Below the pieces are notes generated by a model. It was not told the DNA's origin. It saw only the letters and a program-made list of their open reading frames with translations, and searched no databases. The translations under genes and the position numbers were made by a program. Of a DNA stretch of 64,000 nt, positions 45,820 to 58,416 are shown in pieces (position 1 is the stretch's first letter; each line of letters begins with the position of its first letter). The DNA is from Elephas maximus indicus (taxonomy: Eukaryota; Chordata; Mammalia; Proboscidea; Elephantidae), in contig NC_064820.1 of assembly GCF_024166365.1 (NCBI RefSeq), positions 92,828,001 through 92,892,000 of the forward strand. The letters run 5' to 3'.

Positions 45820-46165
45820 GTTCTGAGTTCAAATCTTTCCTGTGTCATTAAGTTGCAAATTTAACTGTCTCAGTGCTCTTGGATGAGATGAGGATAAAAC
45901 CAAAAAAAAAATAGTACCTATATAAATCATTAAGCTCTTGACTAATAGGTTGGTGGTTTGAATACACCCAGAAGCACCTTGGAAGATAAGCCTGGCAATC
46001 TGTGTCCAAAAGGTTATCAAGCCCTTGAAAATCCTATGGAGCAGTTCTGGACACATGGAGTTTTCATAAGTTGGAATTGAATATAGCAACTGGTTTGGTT
46101 TTTTGGTTTATCTACCTTATAGGATTTTGAGATTCAGTAACTATAAAAGCATTTAATTTCAGTTT
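45820..46165 (+). mobile_element. MIR SINE split by an AfroSINE
   Basis: 'gttctgagttcaaatctttcc' to 'ggatgagatgaggataaaa' (about 45820-45900) resumes after the SINE with 'ctaccttataggattttgag' (46113 on), the usual MIR order. Confidence 0.6.
45920..46108 (+). mobile_element. AfroSINE, long variant
   Basis: 'cattaagctcttgactaatagg', 'aataagcctggcaatctgtg'-like middle, 'tatggagcagttctggac' and tail 'actggtttggttttttgg'. Confidence 0.85.
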
Positions 46166-47550
46166 AATAATTTTTAAGCATTTTTTCAGCTTTAAAACGC
46201 ATCAAGAATCAGAGAACTTACTGTGCAGCAGAGCTAGCTAAATCATTTTCTGATTTGTGAAGTTTGTCTTCCGAGGAAAGTACACTAAGGAGAGGGAAAC
46301 CTCCCCTGCCTGTCCTGTACGAAGAGCAGGAGTTGCATTCCTGTGAGAAGGCTTAAGCTGGCTGGTTCTGAATACACATATATTGTGAGTAGTACAGGCC
46401 ACACAATGGTTTACTTTCACGTAGGCATGTGATTCCTTCCAGTGTAATTTTTTTTTTCAAGAGAATCTGGACTTTTTAAGAATCTGGCTCAAGTTTTTAA
46501 AAACCAGTGCAGGAAAAGCTTAAAAAAATGTTAGTTTCTTTTATTTGTATATATGTAAATAATTTTTCCTACACTGGTTTTTAAATAATAGATCTAACTT
46601 TAGAGTACTTGTGAGGATTAAATATGAAAGTAAGTCTATATTTAGGCAAATTTCTCTGCATTTCTGGTGTAAATGCTTCATTGAGTTGAAACGTGAGATG
46701 GAGGGACTACAGTAGGCACTTTATAAATTACGTTGATTCTAATGCCATTCTGCAATAGTTAGAACGTGGAATGTCCAGTTACTTAGGGAGCTACAGTTCT
46801 AACCAGCACGTCCAAAAATGATGACAGTGATGGTGCTAAAATGCAGGTCTGATCATATAAGTTACCGTCTTCAGAGTGAAACTCTGCTCCTTAGCATGGC
46901 CCTTTGTCACCTACAGTTTAGCCTCACCCTGGTCACACAGTTATAGGAATTTCATGTACTGCCTCCAATTTAAATCAGGTGTCACCTTAGTAAACATTCC
47001 TCTACTGATTCCTCCCCATTATCCCTGACACCACACGTAAGTCTTTAACACTCTGTGGATAGCTTTATAATTGTTTCAGCATGTACTATAATTATTGATT
47101 TAACTATTTCACATACCAGCTTGTGATCTTTCTGAGGCCAGAGAGGCTTTTCATGTATCCTGTACCTGTGGTTTAGTTAGTGATCAGTGAACATTTATTG
47201 GTGGGTTATTGAAGATAAGAATGATAAAATTACCAAAAAGACCAAATTCTAGGCTTCTGTGTTTATACACCAAAATTGTTTCAGTGCTTTCTGAGTAAAA
47301 GTTTTTCCAACCAAAGGCACGTGCGTTGAAATAATTGTTAACACTCATTGAGATTAGGAGTTTGAGCCAGAATGTAAGTTAACTGTCAGTAACAGCACTA
47401 GTCACTGTAACATTTTTTAAAATTTATTTGTAGCAAAACTTTCTTGAAAGAAAGCATGCATTAGTTCACATTCTGACAATTGTTTCTCGCCTTGTTTCAG
47501 AACAGCATTTTGAGAAGCACCAGATTAAAGAATTAAGGGATTTAAAACGA
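46166..47550. other. Spacer, nothing recognised
   Basis: About 1.4 kb without a gene or clear repeat. Confidence 0.5.
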
Positions 47551-47554
47551 TTTG

Positions 47555-47640
47555 CATTTGGCTATGAACCTAAAAGTTGGTGGTTCAGACCTACCCAGTG
47601 GCACCATGGGAGAAAGCCCTGGTAATCTACTTCCGGAAAG
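47555..47640 (+). mobile_element. AfroSINE head half (forward)
   Basis: 'ggctatgaacctaaaagttgg' through 'gggagaaagccctggtaatc' and 'cttccggaaag', the 5' half of the long variant; the 3' half is missing. Confidence 0.8.
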
Positions 47641-47842
47641 GTTGTTAGGTGTCATTGAGTTGATTTGGACTTATAGCAGCCCCATGTGACAGAGTAGAAC
47701 TGTCCTATAGGGTTTTCTAGGTTGTAATCTTCACAAGAGCAGATAGCCAGGCTTTTCTCCCAGAGAGATGCTGGGTGTACATAAACTGCCAAACTTTCAG
47801 TTAGCAGTCGAGTGCTTAATCTTTGCACCACCAGCTGCTTTC
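47641..47842 (-). mobile_element. AfroSINE, long variant (reverse)
   Basis: 'gttgttaggtgtcattgagtt' (an RTE-like tail) through 'ggttgtaatcttcacaagagc' to 'tttgcaccaccagctgc'. It abuts the forward half-SINE, forming an inverted pair. Confidence 0.87.
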
Positions 47843-48575
47843 CATAAAGATTACAACCAAGAAAGCCTGGTGGAGGAGTTCTGTAACATGAAACACATGA
47901 GGTAGCCTCAATCAGATCGACTTGATAGCAGTGGCTTCTTATATAACAAAAGGTAGAACTCAACTGACCCCCATCTTCCTGGCCTGCCTTCATCTGCAAG
48001 TTTTTCCTAAGCTATTTAATTTATTGTCATAAGATGGCTCCTGCAGCTCCAGGCATCCCATACAGATTTAATATCCAACAACCAAAATTACTGTTTAAAA
48101 TGAAAATTCTTAGGAGCCTATTAACAGACTATATCTCATCAGTATTGGTGAGAAGGGTCAGATATCCACTGCTAAATATAACACAAGGGGCGTGACACCA
48201 CAGTCAATGGATTTGATCAGTTAGGATTTCCTCCCAAGTCAATATGGGAAGAGTGGACACTGGAACAAATCAGGATGTTACCAGAAAGGGAGAAGTGGCT
48301 ATCGGATAGGCAAAGGACAATGCCACCTACAATTGTATATACTAAGAAGGTAACTCAAATGTTAGCTCTTATTACAGACCGGAAGAAAGATGTCCATGTT
48401 CTAAATACATTAATGCAAAGAATAACTCGTGGATATATAAGTGATTTATAGTTGATTTTCGCAAAAATTCTTGAGCTCTTTTGGATATGGGTACGAGTGA
48501 GCTGGGACCCTTAGCTAACCTGGTATAGTAGTCACTAGAGTTTTTCACATATACACAAGTTCTACTTCTGTGCAT
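47843..48575. other. Spacer, nothing recognised
   Basis: No gene or clear repeat. Confidence 0.5.
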
Positions 48576-48733
48576 TAAAACAAAACAAAACGTTGCCATC
48601 AAGTCGAACCTAACTCCTAGTGCCCCTATAGGATAGTGTAGAACTGCCCCATAGGGTTTCCAAGAAGCAGCTGGTGGATTTGAACTGTCAACTTTTTGGT
48701 TAGCAGCTGTAGCTCTTAACCACTGTGCTACCA
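48576..48733 (-). mobile_element. AfroSINE
   Basis: 'acaaaacgttgccatcaagtc' to 'ccactgtgctacca'. First of a tandem reverse pair. Confidence 0.9.
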
Positions 48734-48744
48734 AAAACCTTCCA

Positions 48745-48901
48745 AAAAACCAAACCCATTGCCGTCCACTCAGTTCTCACAGTGACTCTAAAGGACAAGG
48801 TAGTACTGCCTCATAGGGTTTCCAAAGAGCAGCTGGTAGTTTCAAACTGCCATCCTTTTGGATAGGAGCCAAACGCTTAATCAGTGCACACCAGGGCTCC
48901 A
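48745..48901 (-). mobile_element. AfroSINE
   Basis: 'aaccaaacccattgccgtcc' to 'gtgcacaccagggctcc'. Second of the pair. Confidence 0.9.
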
Positions 48902-49085
48902 TTGTAGCAGTACTGAATTCTGTCACCTTTAACAAGTGAAATTAGAAGTGGTATGTGTTGTTTCTGGATAGAAGCTTTAAAAGGCAGTGGACAATTGAAC
49001 CAGATTCCCTTCCTCCTGCTACATGGGTAGAACCCCATCACCCTGGGTCCCTGAGACTGGGAAGTGCGGTCCCTTGTCAAATGTA

Positions 49086-50330
49086 TAGTTGTTGCTAGGT
49101 GCCATCAAGTCAGTTCTGACTCAACAATGCCATTCGTGTACAACAGAAAGAAACACTGCCCAGTCCTGTATTATGCTCACAGTCATCGTTATGCTTGAAC
49201 CACTGTTGGCGGCCACTGTGTTAGTCCCTCTCTTTGGTCTTCCTCTTTTTCATTAACCCTGTACTTTACCAAGCATGATGTCTTCCAGGAACCGATCTCT
49301 CCTGACAACATGTCCAAAGTAGGTAAGACGCAGTCTCGCTATCCTTGCTCTAAAGGAGCATTCTGGTTGTACTTCTTCCAAGACAGATTTATTCTTTCGG
49401 CAGTCCATAGAATATTCAATATTCTTCACCAACACCACAATTCAAAGGCGTCAGTTCTTCCATCTTCCTTATACATTGTCCAGCTTTCACGTGCATATGA
49501 GGCAATTGAAAATACCATGTTTTGGGTTAGGTGCATCTTAGTCCTCAAAGTGACAACTTTGCTTTTCAACACTCTAAAGAGGTCTTTTGCTGCAGATTTG
49601 CCCAGTGCAATGTGTCTTTTGATTTCTTGACTGCTGCTTCCATGGGTGTTGATTGTGGATTCAAATAAGATGAAATCCTTGGCAAATTCAATATTTTCTC
49701 CAGTTATCATGATGTTGCTTATTGGTCCAGTTGTGAGGATTTTTGTTTTCTTTATGTTGAGATGTAATCCATACTGAAGGCCGTGGTCTTGGATTGTCAT
49801 CAGTAAGTGCTTCAAGTCCTCTTCACTTTCAACAAGCAAGGTTGTGTCATCTGCATAATGCAGGTTGTTAATGAGTCTTCCACCAATCCTAATGCCTCAT
49901 TCTTCATATAGTCTAGCTTCTCTGGTTATTTATTTGTTCAGCATACAGACTGAATAGGTATGGTGAGAGGATACAACCCTGACACACACATTTCCTGATT
50001 TTAAACTATGCAGTATCCCCTTGTTCTATCTGAACAACTGCCTCCTCATGAGCACAATTGAGTGTTCTGGAATTCCCTTTCTTTGCAGTGTATAGTCACA
50101 AAACACGTAATAAAACACAGACAAACATCTTTCTGGTATTCTGTGCTTTCAGCCAAGGTCCATTTGACATCAGCAATGATATCCCTCATTCCATGTCCTC
50201 TTCTGCATTCGCCCTGAATTTCTGGCAGCTCCTTATCGCTATACTGCTGCAACCACTTTTGAATGATCTTCAGCAAAATTTTACTTGCATGTGATGTTAA
50301 TGATATTGTTCAATACAAAATGTATAGAGT
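49086..50330 (-). mobile_element. RTE (BovB-like) LINE, 3' ~1.2 kb, reverse
   Basis: Left end 'gttgttgctaggtgccatc' is the complement of the RTE 3' end. Reverse-strand frames 49253-49438, 49426-49839 and 50046-50276 carry RTE reverse-transcriptase text ('TINTHGSSSQEIKRHIALGK', 'YGLHLNIKKTKI', 'QWLQQYSDKELPEIQ'-like). Frameshifted. The RT catalytic region near 49840-49990 is degraded. Confidence 0.88.
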
Positions 50331-50963
50331 GACAAATAAATTATCTTAACCCTTTGTGGTTTGAGAATTGTTACTGCTGCAAAACCTGCCCTCCCCTCTG
50401 AAATTCTTGGATACTCCATGTATCCTGGAATAGTGTCACTTAGCTTTTCTGTATCTCAGATGTTTTGATTGTAGAATTAAGTATATTAACTAGTATATGA
50501 TCTTTTAAGGACTCCAATTTAAAATGAAGTAGATCTGCAATTACAAATGTGTACACAAGTGTAGTAAGGAAGGATCTCTTTCCAGCTCTTTGCATGCATG
50601 GACAGGACCCAGCATGATGGAAATAAATAGATTTGGACTTTTAAAGTACTTTTTCAGCTGCAGTTCTGAGTGCCTACTAGGCGTTCCCTTATCTCTTACA
50701 TTGAGGGATCCCACTTACAGATTAGATTGGATACCTTTGTAAAAATTAGGAAACGGTCCTTCATCCAGGGACATGGTATCATGCCAAGGCATACGTGTCC
50801 CTTTGTCCTTTCTCTGACATACACTGGAAGACACTACAATTCTATGTACCACTCCAGATCTGAAGTTTTCAAGTTACTCCTACTGAAATCCACCACATCC
50901 TTAACAGTTTTCTCATCTCTGACAAATGACTATTATAACACTAATTTTTTCAGGGCTTAGGTA
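50331..50963. other. Spacer, nothing recognised
   Basis: No gene or clear repeat. Confidence 0.5.
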
Positions 50964-52808
50964 GTGTTATGGATTGAATTGTGTCCACTAAAAATATGTA
51001 CCAAAAATCCTAACTCTTATACTTCTGGCAAGACTCGAGAAGAGCTGCAAACATTTTGGTGACAGAAATGATGCCAGAGATCACATGATAGAATTTTGCA
51101 AGATCAACGACCTCTTCATTGCAAATACCTTTTGTTAACAACGGAAACAGCAACTATACATGTGGACCTTGCCGGATGGAAAACAAAGAAATCAAATTGA
51201 CTGCATCTGTGGAAAGAGACAATGGAAAAGCTCAGTATCATCAGTCAGAACAAGGCCAGGGGCCGACTGGAGAATTGAACACCAATTGCTCACGTGCAGG
51301 TTCCACTTGAAGCTGAAGAAACTGCATCGGGCCCATGACAGCCAAAGTATGACTTTGAGTATATCCCACCTGAATTTAGAGACCATCTGAAGAATAGATT
51401 TGACACATTAAACACTAATGACCAAAGACCAGACGAGTTGTGGAATGACACCAAGGACATCATACATGAAGAAAGCAAAAGGTCACTAAAAAAGACAAGG
51501 AAGAAAGAAAAGACCAAAATGGATGTCAGAAGAGACTCTGAAACTTGCTCTTGAATGTTGAGTAGCTAAAGCAAATGGAGGAAATGATGAAGTAAAATAC
51601 TTGAACAGAAGATTTCAAAGGGCAGCTTAAGAAGACAAAGTAAAGTATTATAATGAAATGTGCAAAGACCTGGAGGTAGAAAACCAAAAGAGGAGGACAC
51701 ACTCAGCATTTCTCAAGCTGAAATAACTGAAGAAAAAATTCAAGACTCACATTGCAATATTTCAGGATTCTATGGGGAAAATATTAAACGATGCATGAAG
51801 CATCAAAAGAAGAAGGAAGGAATATACAGAGTCACTATACCAAAAAGAATTGGTTGATGTTTAACCATTTCAGGACATAGCATATGATCAAGAACCAATG
51901 GTACTGAAGGAAGAAGTCCAAGCTTCACTGAAGGCACCAGGCACCAGGCATTGACAGAATACTAATTGAGATATTTCAACAAGTGGATGCAACACTGGAA
52001 GCACTCATTCATCTATGCCAAGAAATTTGGAAGACAGCTACCTGGTCAACTGACTGGAAGAGTTTCATATCTGTGCCCATTCCAAAGAAAGGTGATCCAA
52101 CAGAATGCAGAAATTATCTAATGATATCATTAATATCATATACAAGTAAAATTTTGCTGAAGATAATTTAAAAATGGTCGCAGCAGTACATGTACAGGGA
52201 CCTGCCAAAAATTCAAGCTGGATTCATAAGAGGACATAGAATGAGGGATATCATTGCTGATGTCGATCCCTGGAGAAGGACATCATATTTGGTAAAGTGT
52301 CAGTGAAAAAGAAGAAGACCATCAGCAAAATAGACTGACAAACTGGTTGTAACTGTGGGCTCAAACATAGCAACGATTGTGAGGATGGCACAGGACTGGG
52401 CAGTGTTTTGTTTTGTTGTACATAGGGTCTCCATGAGTCATAATAAGCTGGATGGAACCTACGAACATACTTGTGGATGTAATCCCATTTTGAATAGTTC
52501 TTTCTTTGTTATGTTAACGAGGTCATATCAGCCTAGGATATGTCTTAACCCAATCACTTTTGAAATGTAAGAACGGATTAGAAATGGAAGCAAGCAAGCA
52601 CAGATAGAGGAAGATAGATGTAATCTTATATGAACCAAAGAACCAAGAAACAAGCTGAAAAGAGAGGACTCTTCCCCCAGAGCACAGAGAGAGAAAGATT
52701 TCCCCTAGAGCATGTACCCTGCATTTGGACGTCTAGTCTCTTAAACTGTGAGGAAATTCTGTTTTTTAAAGCCAACCACGTTTGGCATAACTGTTATAAA
52801 GATAGTTA
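50964..52808 (+). mobile_element. ERVL/MaLR-type LTR split by an RTE insertion
   Basis: LTR start 'tgttatggattgaattgtgtcc' (50964) breaks off at 51028 and resumes at 52469 ('ttgtggatgtaatcccattt', 'gttatgttaacgaggtc', 'cagagagagaaagatttcccc'), ending near 52808. Same family as 20251-20741. Confidence 0.8.
51029..52468 (+). mobile_element. RTE (BovB-like) LINE inside an LTR
   Basis: Endonuclease-end and RT fragments of an RTE protein, heavily decayed ('CPIPKKGDPTECRNYLMISL'-like text at about 52075-52130; 'FIRGHRMRDIIADV' near 52225), with large internal deletions. Flanked by acttctgg (51021-51028) and acttgtgg (52469-52476), a one-mismatch 8-bp duplication. Confidence 0.82.
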
Positions 52809-53078
52809 AGTCTCTATATCTTTCAAATAAACTCTGTGTGTTTTTTCTTTTTTTCCAGGATTCCATAACTTAGTACCGTGCTTTGTAAATGTCAATCTTT
52901 CAATAAGTATTTTTTGGATAGATGGAGGTAAGAATGAATGAATGAACATGGGAGTAAATGTTGACTGAATACTATTTGGGTTTAATAACATTCCCAAGAA
53001 TATGATGAGTCGATTCAGAAAGGTCTCTACATAATGCCTAGCTCCCTAAAGGGAATGGGAAATAACTATTAAACACTT
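52809..53078. other. Spacer
   Basis: Nothing recognised. Confidence 0.5.
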
Positions 53079-53606
53079 TGTCATGGATTGAATTGCATTC
53101 CCCAAAAATATGTGTATCAACTTGGCTAGGCCACAATTCCTAGTATTGTGCCACTGTCCACCATTTTGTTATCTAATGTAATTTTCCTATGTGCTGTAAA
53201 TCCTATCTCTATGATGTTGATAAAATGGAATTAGCGGCAGCTTTATGTTGATGAGGCAGGACTCAATCTACAAGATAGGATTGTGTCTTGAGCCAATCTC
53301 TTTTGAGATATTAAAGAGAGAAGCAAGCAGAGAGACATGGGAACCTCATACAACCAAGAAAGCAGTGCAAGGAGCAGAGCATGTCCTTTGGACCTGAAGT
53401 TCCTGCATGGAGAAGCACCTAGACCAAGGGAAGATTTATGACAAAGAACTTTTCTCCAAATATGACAGAGAGAGAAAGCCTTCCCTTAGAGCTGGTGCTC
53501 TGAGTTTGGACTTCTAGCCTCCAAGATTGTGAGAGAATAAATTTCTGTTTGTTGAACCCATCCATTTGTGGTATTTCTGTTATAGCAGCACTAGACAACT
53601 AAGACA
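53079..53606 (+). mobile_element. Solo LTR (ERVL/MaLR type), near full length
   Basis: From 'tgtcatggattgaattgc' to 'tagacaactaagaca', with LTR-like AATAAA in 'gagagaataaatttctg' near 53533. No clear 5-bp duplication (acttt / cacat). Confidence 0.82.
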
Positions 53607-53654
53607 CACATATATTGATAAATTTACTGGACTTATATCTTAAGCTTAATTTCC

Positions 53655-55150
53655 TCAATTGTGCCCATTTCAAAGAAAGGTGATCCAGCAGAATGTGGAA
53701 ATTATCAAACAATATCATTAATATCACACACAAGTAAAATTTTGCTGAAGATCATTCAAAAGCGGTTGCAATGGTACATTGACAGGGAACTGTCAGAAAT
53801 TCAGACGAGATTCAGAAGTCGTTGTAGAAAGAGAAATATTGTTGATGCCAGATGGATTTTGGCTGAAAGCAGAGAATACCAGAAAGATGTTTCCCTATGT
53901 TTTACTGACTATGCAAAGCCATTCGACTGTGTGGATCATAATAAATTATGGATAACATTGCAAAGAAAGGGAATTCCAGAACACTTAATTGTGCTCATGA
54001 GGAACCTATACATAGACCAAGAGGCAGTTGTTTAAACAGAACAAGGTGATACTGCATGTTTTAAAATCAGGAAAGGTGTATGTCAAGTTGTATCCTTTCA
54101 CTGTACTTATTCAATCTGTATTCTGAGCAAATAGTCTGAGAAGCTGGACTAAATGAAGAGGAATGCAACATCAGGATTAGAGGAAAGCTTATTAACAACC
54201 TGCAATATGCAGATGACACAACTTTCCTTGCTGAAAGTTAGGAGGACTTGAAGCACTTACTGATAAAGATGAAAGACTACAGCCTTCAGTATGGAAAATG
54301 CCTCAACATAAAGAAGAAGAAGAAAAAATCCTCAAAACTGGATCAATAAGCAACATCATGATAAACGGAAAAAATATTGAAATTGTCAAGGATTTCATAC
54401 CTGGATCCACACTCAATGCCCATGGAAGCAGCAGCGAAGAAATCAAAAGACACATTGCATTGGGCAAATCTGCTGCAAAAGACCTCTTTGATTGGTTAAA
54501 AACAAACATGTCACTTTTAGGGCTAAGGTGCGCCTGACCCAAGCCATGGTGTCTTCAGTTGCCTCATATGCATGTGAAAGCTGGACAATGAATAAGGAAG
54601 ACAGAAGAAAAGTTGATACCTTTGAATTGTGGTATTGGCAAAGAATACTGAATATATCGTGGACTGCCAGAAGAATGAATAAATCTGTCTTGGAAGAAGT
54701 ACATCCAGAATGCTCCTTAGAAGTGAGGATGGCAAGACTGTTTCACATACTTTGAACATGTTTTCAGGAGGGATGAGTCTCTATAGAAGGACATTGTGAT
54801 CCTTAAGGTTGTGTGTCAACTTGGCTAGGCCATGATTCCCACTATTGTGTGATCATCCACCATTTTGTCATTTGATGTGATTTTCCTATGTGTTGTAAAT
54901 CCTTCATTTATGATGTTAACGACATGTTATCAGGAGGGATCCATCCCTGGAGAAGGATATTATGCGAAAAAGTTGAGGGTCAGCAAAAAAGAGGAAGACT
55001 CCCAATGAGATGGACTGACACAATTGCTGCAATGATGGGCTTAAACATAACAATTGTGAGGATGGCACAGAACTAGGTAGTGTTTCATTCTGTTGTACAT
55101 AGGGTTCCTATGAGTTGGAACTGAGTAGATGGCACCTAACAACAACAATT
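53655..55150 (+). mobile_element. RTE (BovB-like) LINE, 3' ~1.4 kb
   Basis: Starts inside the RT domain ('PISKKGDPAECGNYQTISL', 53661), with 'DYAKPFDCVDHNKLW' where the RT A-motif lies, 'YADDT'-box text near 54208-54222, and the C-terminal 'YACESWTMNKEDRRK'. Ends 'tggcacctaacaacaacaa'. Interrupted at 54799-54921 by an LTR fragment. Frameshifts and stops throughout. Confidence 0.9.
54799..54921 (+). mobile_element. LTR fragment inside the RTE, between ~43-bp direct repeats
   Basis: Internal ERVL/MaLR LTR text ('gtgtcaacttggctaggcc', 'ccaccattttgtcatttga', 'tgatgttaacgaca'). The flanks 54756-54798 and 54922-54964 are both copies of the same RTE segment, differing at about 9 of 43 positions. 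Confidence 0.75.
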
Positions 55151-56250
55151 TGTTCAATTTAATAATATCAACACAATTTTCAATATTTTATGTTCCAAGA
55201 GCTTTTTTTAAATGCAATTCTGTCCTATCTATAAAAATACTTACTGGAAAATATCTATTAATGCCCAGGCCTTATGTTAACTACCAAAATCAATCACAGA
55301 GTATATATTAAGGTGAACCATACGAAATTAGTAATATTTCACATTTTTTACTTAAAAAATGGCAATTTCTTATGGTACAATGTTCATAGTTTCCCTTTTC
55401 AGCTATTGAGTTCCTCACGAAGTTCCTTCTCACCACGTATGTACCTGTTTTGGGAAGCCACGTATGTTCTCTCCAGTAGAAATTCACTGAGTGGGTTGTA
55501 TACACACAGTTTAGCAACACTAATTCTGTGTAACCTGGGTATCATTATTTTACTTACCAATTATAACAAGATAATCTGAAATTCCCAAATACTGCCAAAT
55601 TCCCAAATCTGTGTTTTTAAGAACATCGCTCTAAATTACAGTATGAAAAATACTCTCTGATAAGTAAAGACCCTGGCTTGCAATGTTATGGGATTTAGTA
55701 TAAATTTCCTACTTTAGAAAGAGAATACTAAATACTTGCAAATTACTGGAAAAAAGGGACCCTCCTAAATCTCCTTACATATCCTCCAAGGAACATACTG
55801 ATTGACAGAGAAAGCAAATTCACCCATAGTCCATGCCTTCAATGTTACTAGGAGATGGCTTTTAAGTTACTTGTAAGTAGGGAAATAAACATTCAGATCA
55901 GCACACTCAGCCCCAGAGCCTACATCCAAGGGGAGAGTTAGGCAGAGACGGTCAGGCCATGGGCTAGGGGGGATATGGATGTGAAGTATAGGTAGGGAGA
56001 GAGGGGATGATAGACCACAGCTGAAATCACTTCCCTCATTCAGAGAGGGAAAACACCGAGAATCGACTGAGACGTTATAGATCAGAGAACTGGCTACTGG
56101 AAAATTGAAAGGAAAGGACTTGAAAATGAGCAGAACCCAAACAGCAATTTCAGAAAGTCACAAGTTCTCAATAGATGTGTCAGGGGGATGTACACTTGGA
56201 GGCTTGGTGGAAAATGAAAAAATGGAAATGAGGGACAAATTAAGGGTCCT
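55151..56250. other. Spacer, nothing recognised
   Basis: No gene or clear repeat. Confidence 0.5.
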
Positions 56251-56270
56251 TACTGGGTATAGAAAGAAAC

Positions 56271-56421
56271 AGTAGGAAACTCTGGTGGTGTAGTGGTTAA
56301 GTGCTATGGCTACAAACCAAAGGGTCAGTAGTTCGAATCTGCCAAGTACTCCATGGAAACTCTATGGGGCAGTTCTACTCTGTCCTATAGGGTCGCTATG
56401 AGTCAGAATTGACTCCACGGC
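56271..56421 (+). mobile_element. AfroSINE with 19-bp target duplication
   Basis: 'ggaaactctggtggtgtagtgg' to 'attgactccacggc'. Flanks 56252-56270 and 56422-56440 match at 18 of 19 (actgggtatagaaagaaac versus ...ggaaac). Confidence 0.94.
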
Positions 56422-56562
56422 ACTGGGTATAGAAGGAAACGAGAATCACAAATTCAGAATACATGCCAAGCTCTTTCCCATCAAAACAAGTGCAACATTG
56501 ATTTAAGAAACAGTATTTCACCATATCAAAAGAAGAAAGTGCCTTTGAACTAAGAAACCTAG

Positions 56563-56768
56563 TTGTTATTTTTAGGTGCCATTGAGTCAATTCCAACTCA
56601 TACCAACCCCATGTGACAGAGTAAAACTGTCTCATAGCATTTCTTGGCTGTAATCTTTACAGAAACAGATGGCCAGGTCTTTCTCCCACAAAGTTGCTGG
56701 GTGGATTCAAACCACCAACCTTTCAGTTAGCAGCTGAACGCTTAACCCTTTTTGCCACTAGAGCTCCT
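56563..56768 (-). mobile_element. AfroSINE, long variant
   Basis: 'gttatttttaggtgccattg', 'ggctgtaatctttacagaaac', 'ctttctcccacaaagttgctg' and 'tgccactagagctcctta'. Confidence 0.9.
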
Positions 56769-58254
56769 TAAGAAATCTAGTAAGCCACCTCAAACTCTCA
56801 ACGTGGTTGCATATAATTGTATTACTGGTATAGAAAAAAAAATAGCATGTGACTGATGACATTCATAAAATGGTACTATAAGTCAAAAACAAAAATTATA
56901 GATTCATAACATTTTTTGCTGGTGAAAATTCTTCCAATAAACACCAAGGCAGCAGAAGAAATTTATAACACAATCCAGTTTGAATTAAATATCCTTAAAC
57001 AAACATTTGCACATATTAATCACACACACAAAACTTTGAGTTAGAAATTCAAACTTAGGGGAGGAAAAAAAAAGCTTAGAAGAGAAAAAAAAAAAACCTA
57101 GTGCATTTTGAGAAATGACAAAAAGATTGGCAAAGCAAGATTAAAATCATGAAGTATCCTTGAGGGCAACTACTGCATATTTACATTTTCGTGTCTCCAG
57201 TACCTAACAGTGAATCAACAAATAGTAGACACTCATTATGTTTGTTGAAGTGAATTAAATTAAAGAGCATTCCAACCATAGGGAAGAGTATGAATGCATT
57301 TGAAGATAGGAGAATAAGTAAGATAGGAAGTACAAAAAGGCCCTTGGTTTGACTGAGCACCCTAAAATGAGACTAGATAGGTATGTGTGTGGCAAAGAGG
57401 AAAGGTCATGGGGGGGTGCAGCAATGGGAAAATTGATGTCACAATTTAAGGTTTAGGATTGATGATAGGCTGCCACCCTTTTGGGCAACAAGAGCAATAT
57501 TTGCAACAACATGACAGATGTCCTAGTAAGAAGAGAAACTCTGGGCTAGAAGAATAACTAGGAGGACGTAATCTGAGAATAGGGATAGGAGGGCTCCGTT
57601 AGAGTTAACCAGGACATTAAAAGTGGAAGGGTAGACTATTCAGTATGCGATATGTAAGAATAAAACGCAGGAAAATAATGCTTCCCATTGCCCCTAGTTG
57701 TCTCAGGAATGTGCTTATTATATCTGTGCAGTTTTTTTTATTAGATTCTTTAGCAATTCTGTTATATTGTATACATGTGCAAAATGCAAAAAATTGAACT
57801 TCACATTGTGACTCAGAAAAAGAAATTAGGTAGGAATTCTTCAACAAGCCATCTATTGTGAAAAGTGTGTTTTGTCTTCTCTATCTCCACAGTTAATTTA
57901 ATTCTAGTTTTAAAATCTAAATGCCTCTGCATTCTAAGACCTATGGTAAAGTCTTGTGATATCTTGAATACTTAGCACTTTCTCTGGCATTATAAAATAA
58001 CTTTATAGTGCAGTTAATCAAATGACAGTAAGAGTCTGTACTCTATAGAGAGCTCATTTTAATATTTAATCAGAAGAATGTTGAACTCTAAAGTTGAAGG
58101 CAGCCCCATTTGCAGATGTACATAGATGCGCCAGTACTCCATCAAAGTAGTAAATGTCAGTCCAGAACTCCATGTACCCTGCCCAAGGAGTTCCTTGACA
58201 AAGGCATATATTCATTTCACACAATATCAATTTAACTCCCACTGTGTTTAAGGT
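56769..58254. other. AT-rich spacer
   Basis: No gene or clear repeat; A-runs near 57066 and 57086 only. Confidence 0.5.
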
Positions 58255-58255
58255 C

Positions 58256-58416
58256 TGGAGCCTTGGTGCCTCAGTGTTTAAGAGCTTTGGCTGCTAACCT
58301 GAAAGGTTGGCAGTTGGAATCCACCAGCTGCTCCTTAGAAACCCTACGGGGCAGTTCTACTCCGTCCTGTAGGGTCACTATGAGTTGGAATTGACTTGAC
58401 AGCAATGTTTTTTGTT
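58256..58416 (+). mobile_element. AfroSINE
   Basis: 'ggagccttggtgcctcagtg' to 'gacttgacagcaatgtttttt'. Confidence 0.92.
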
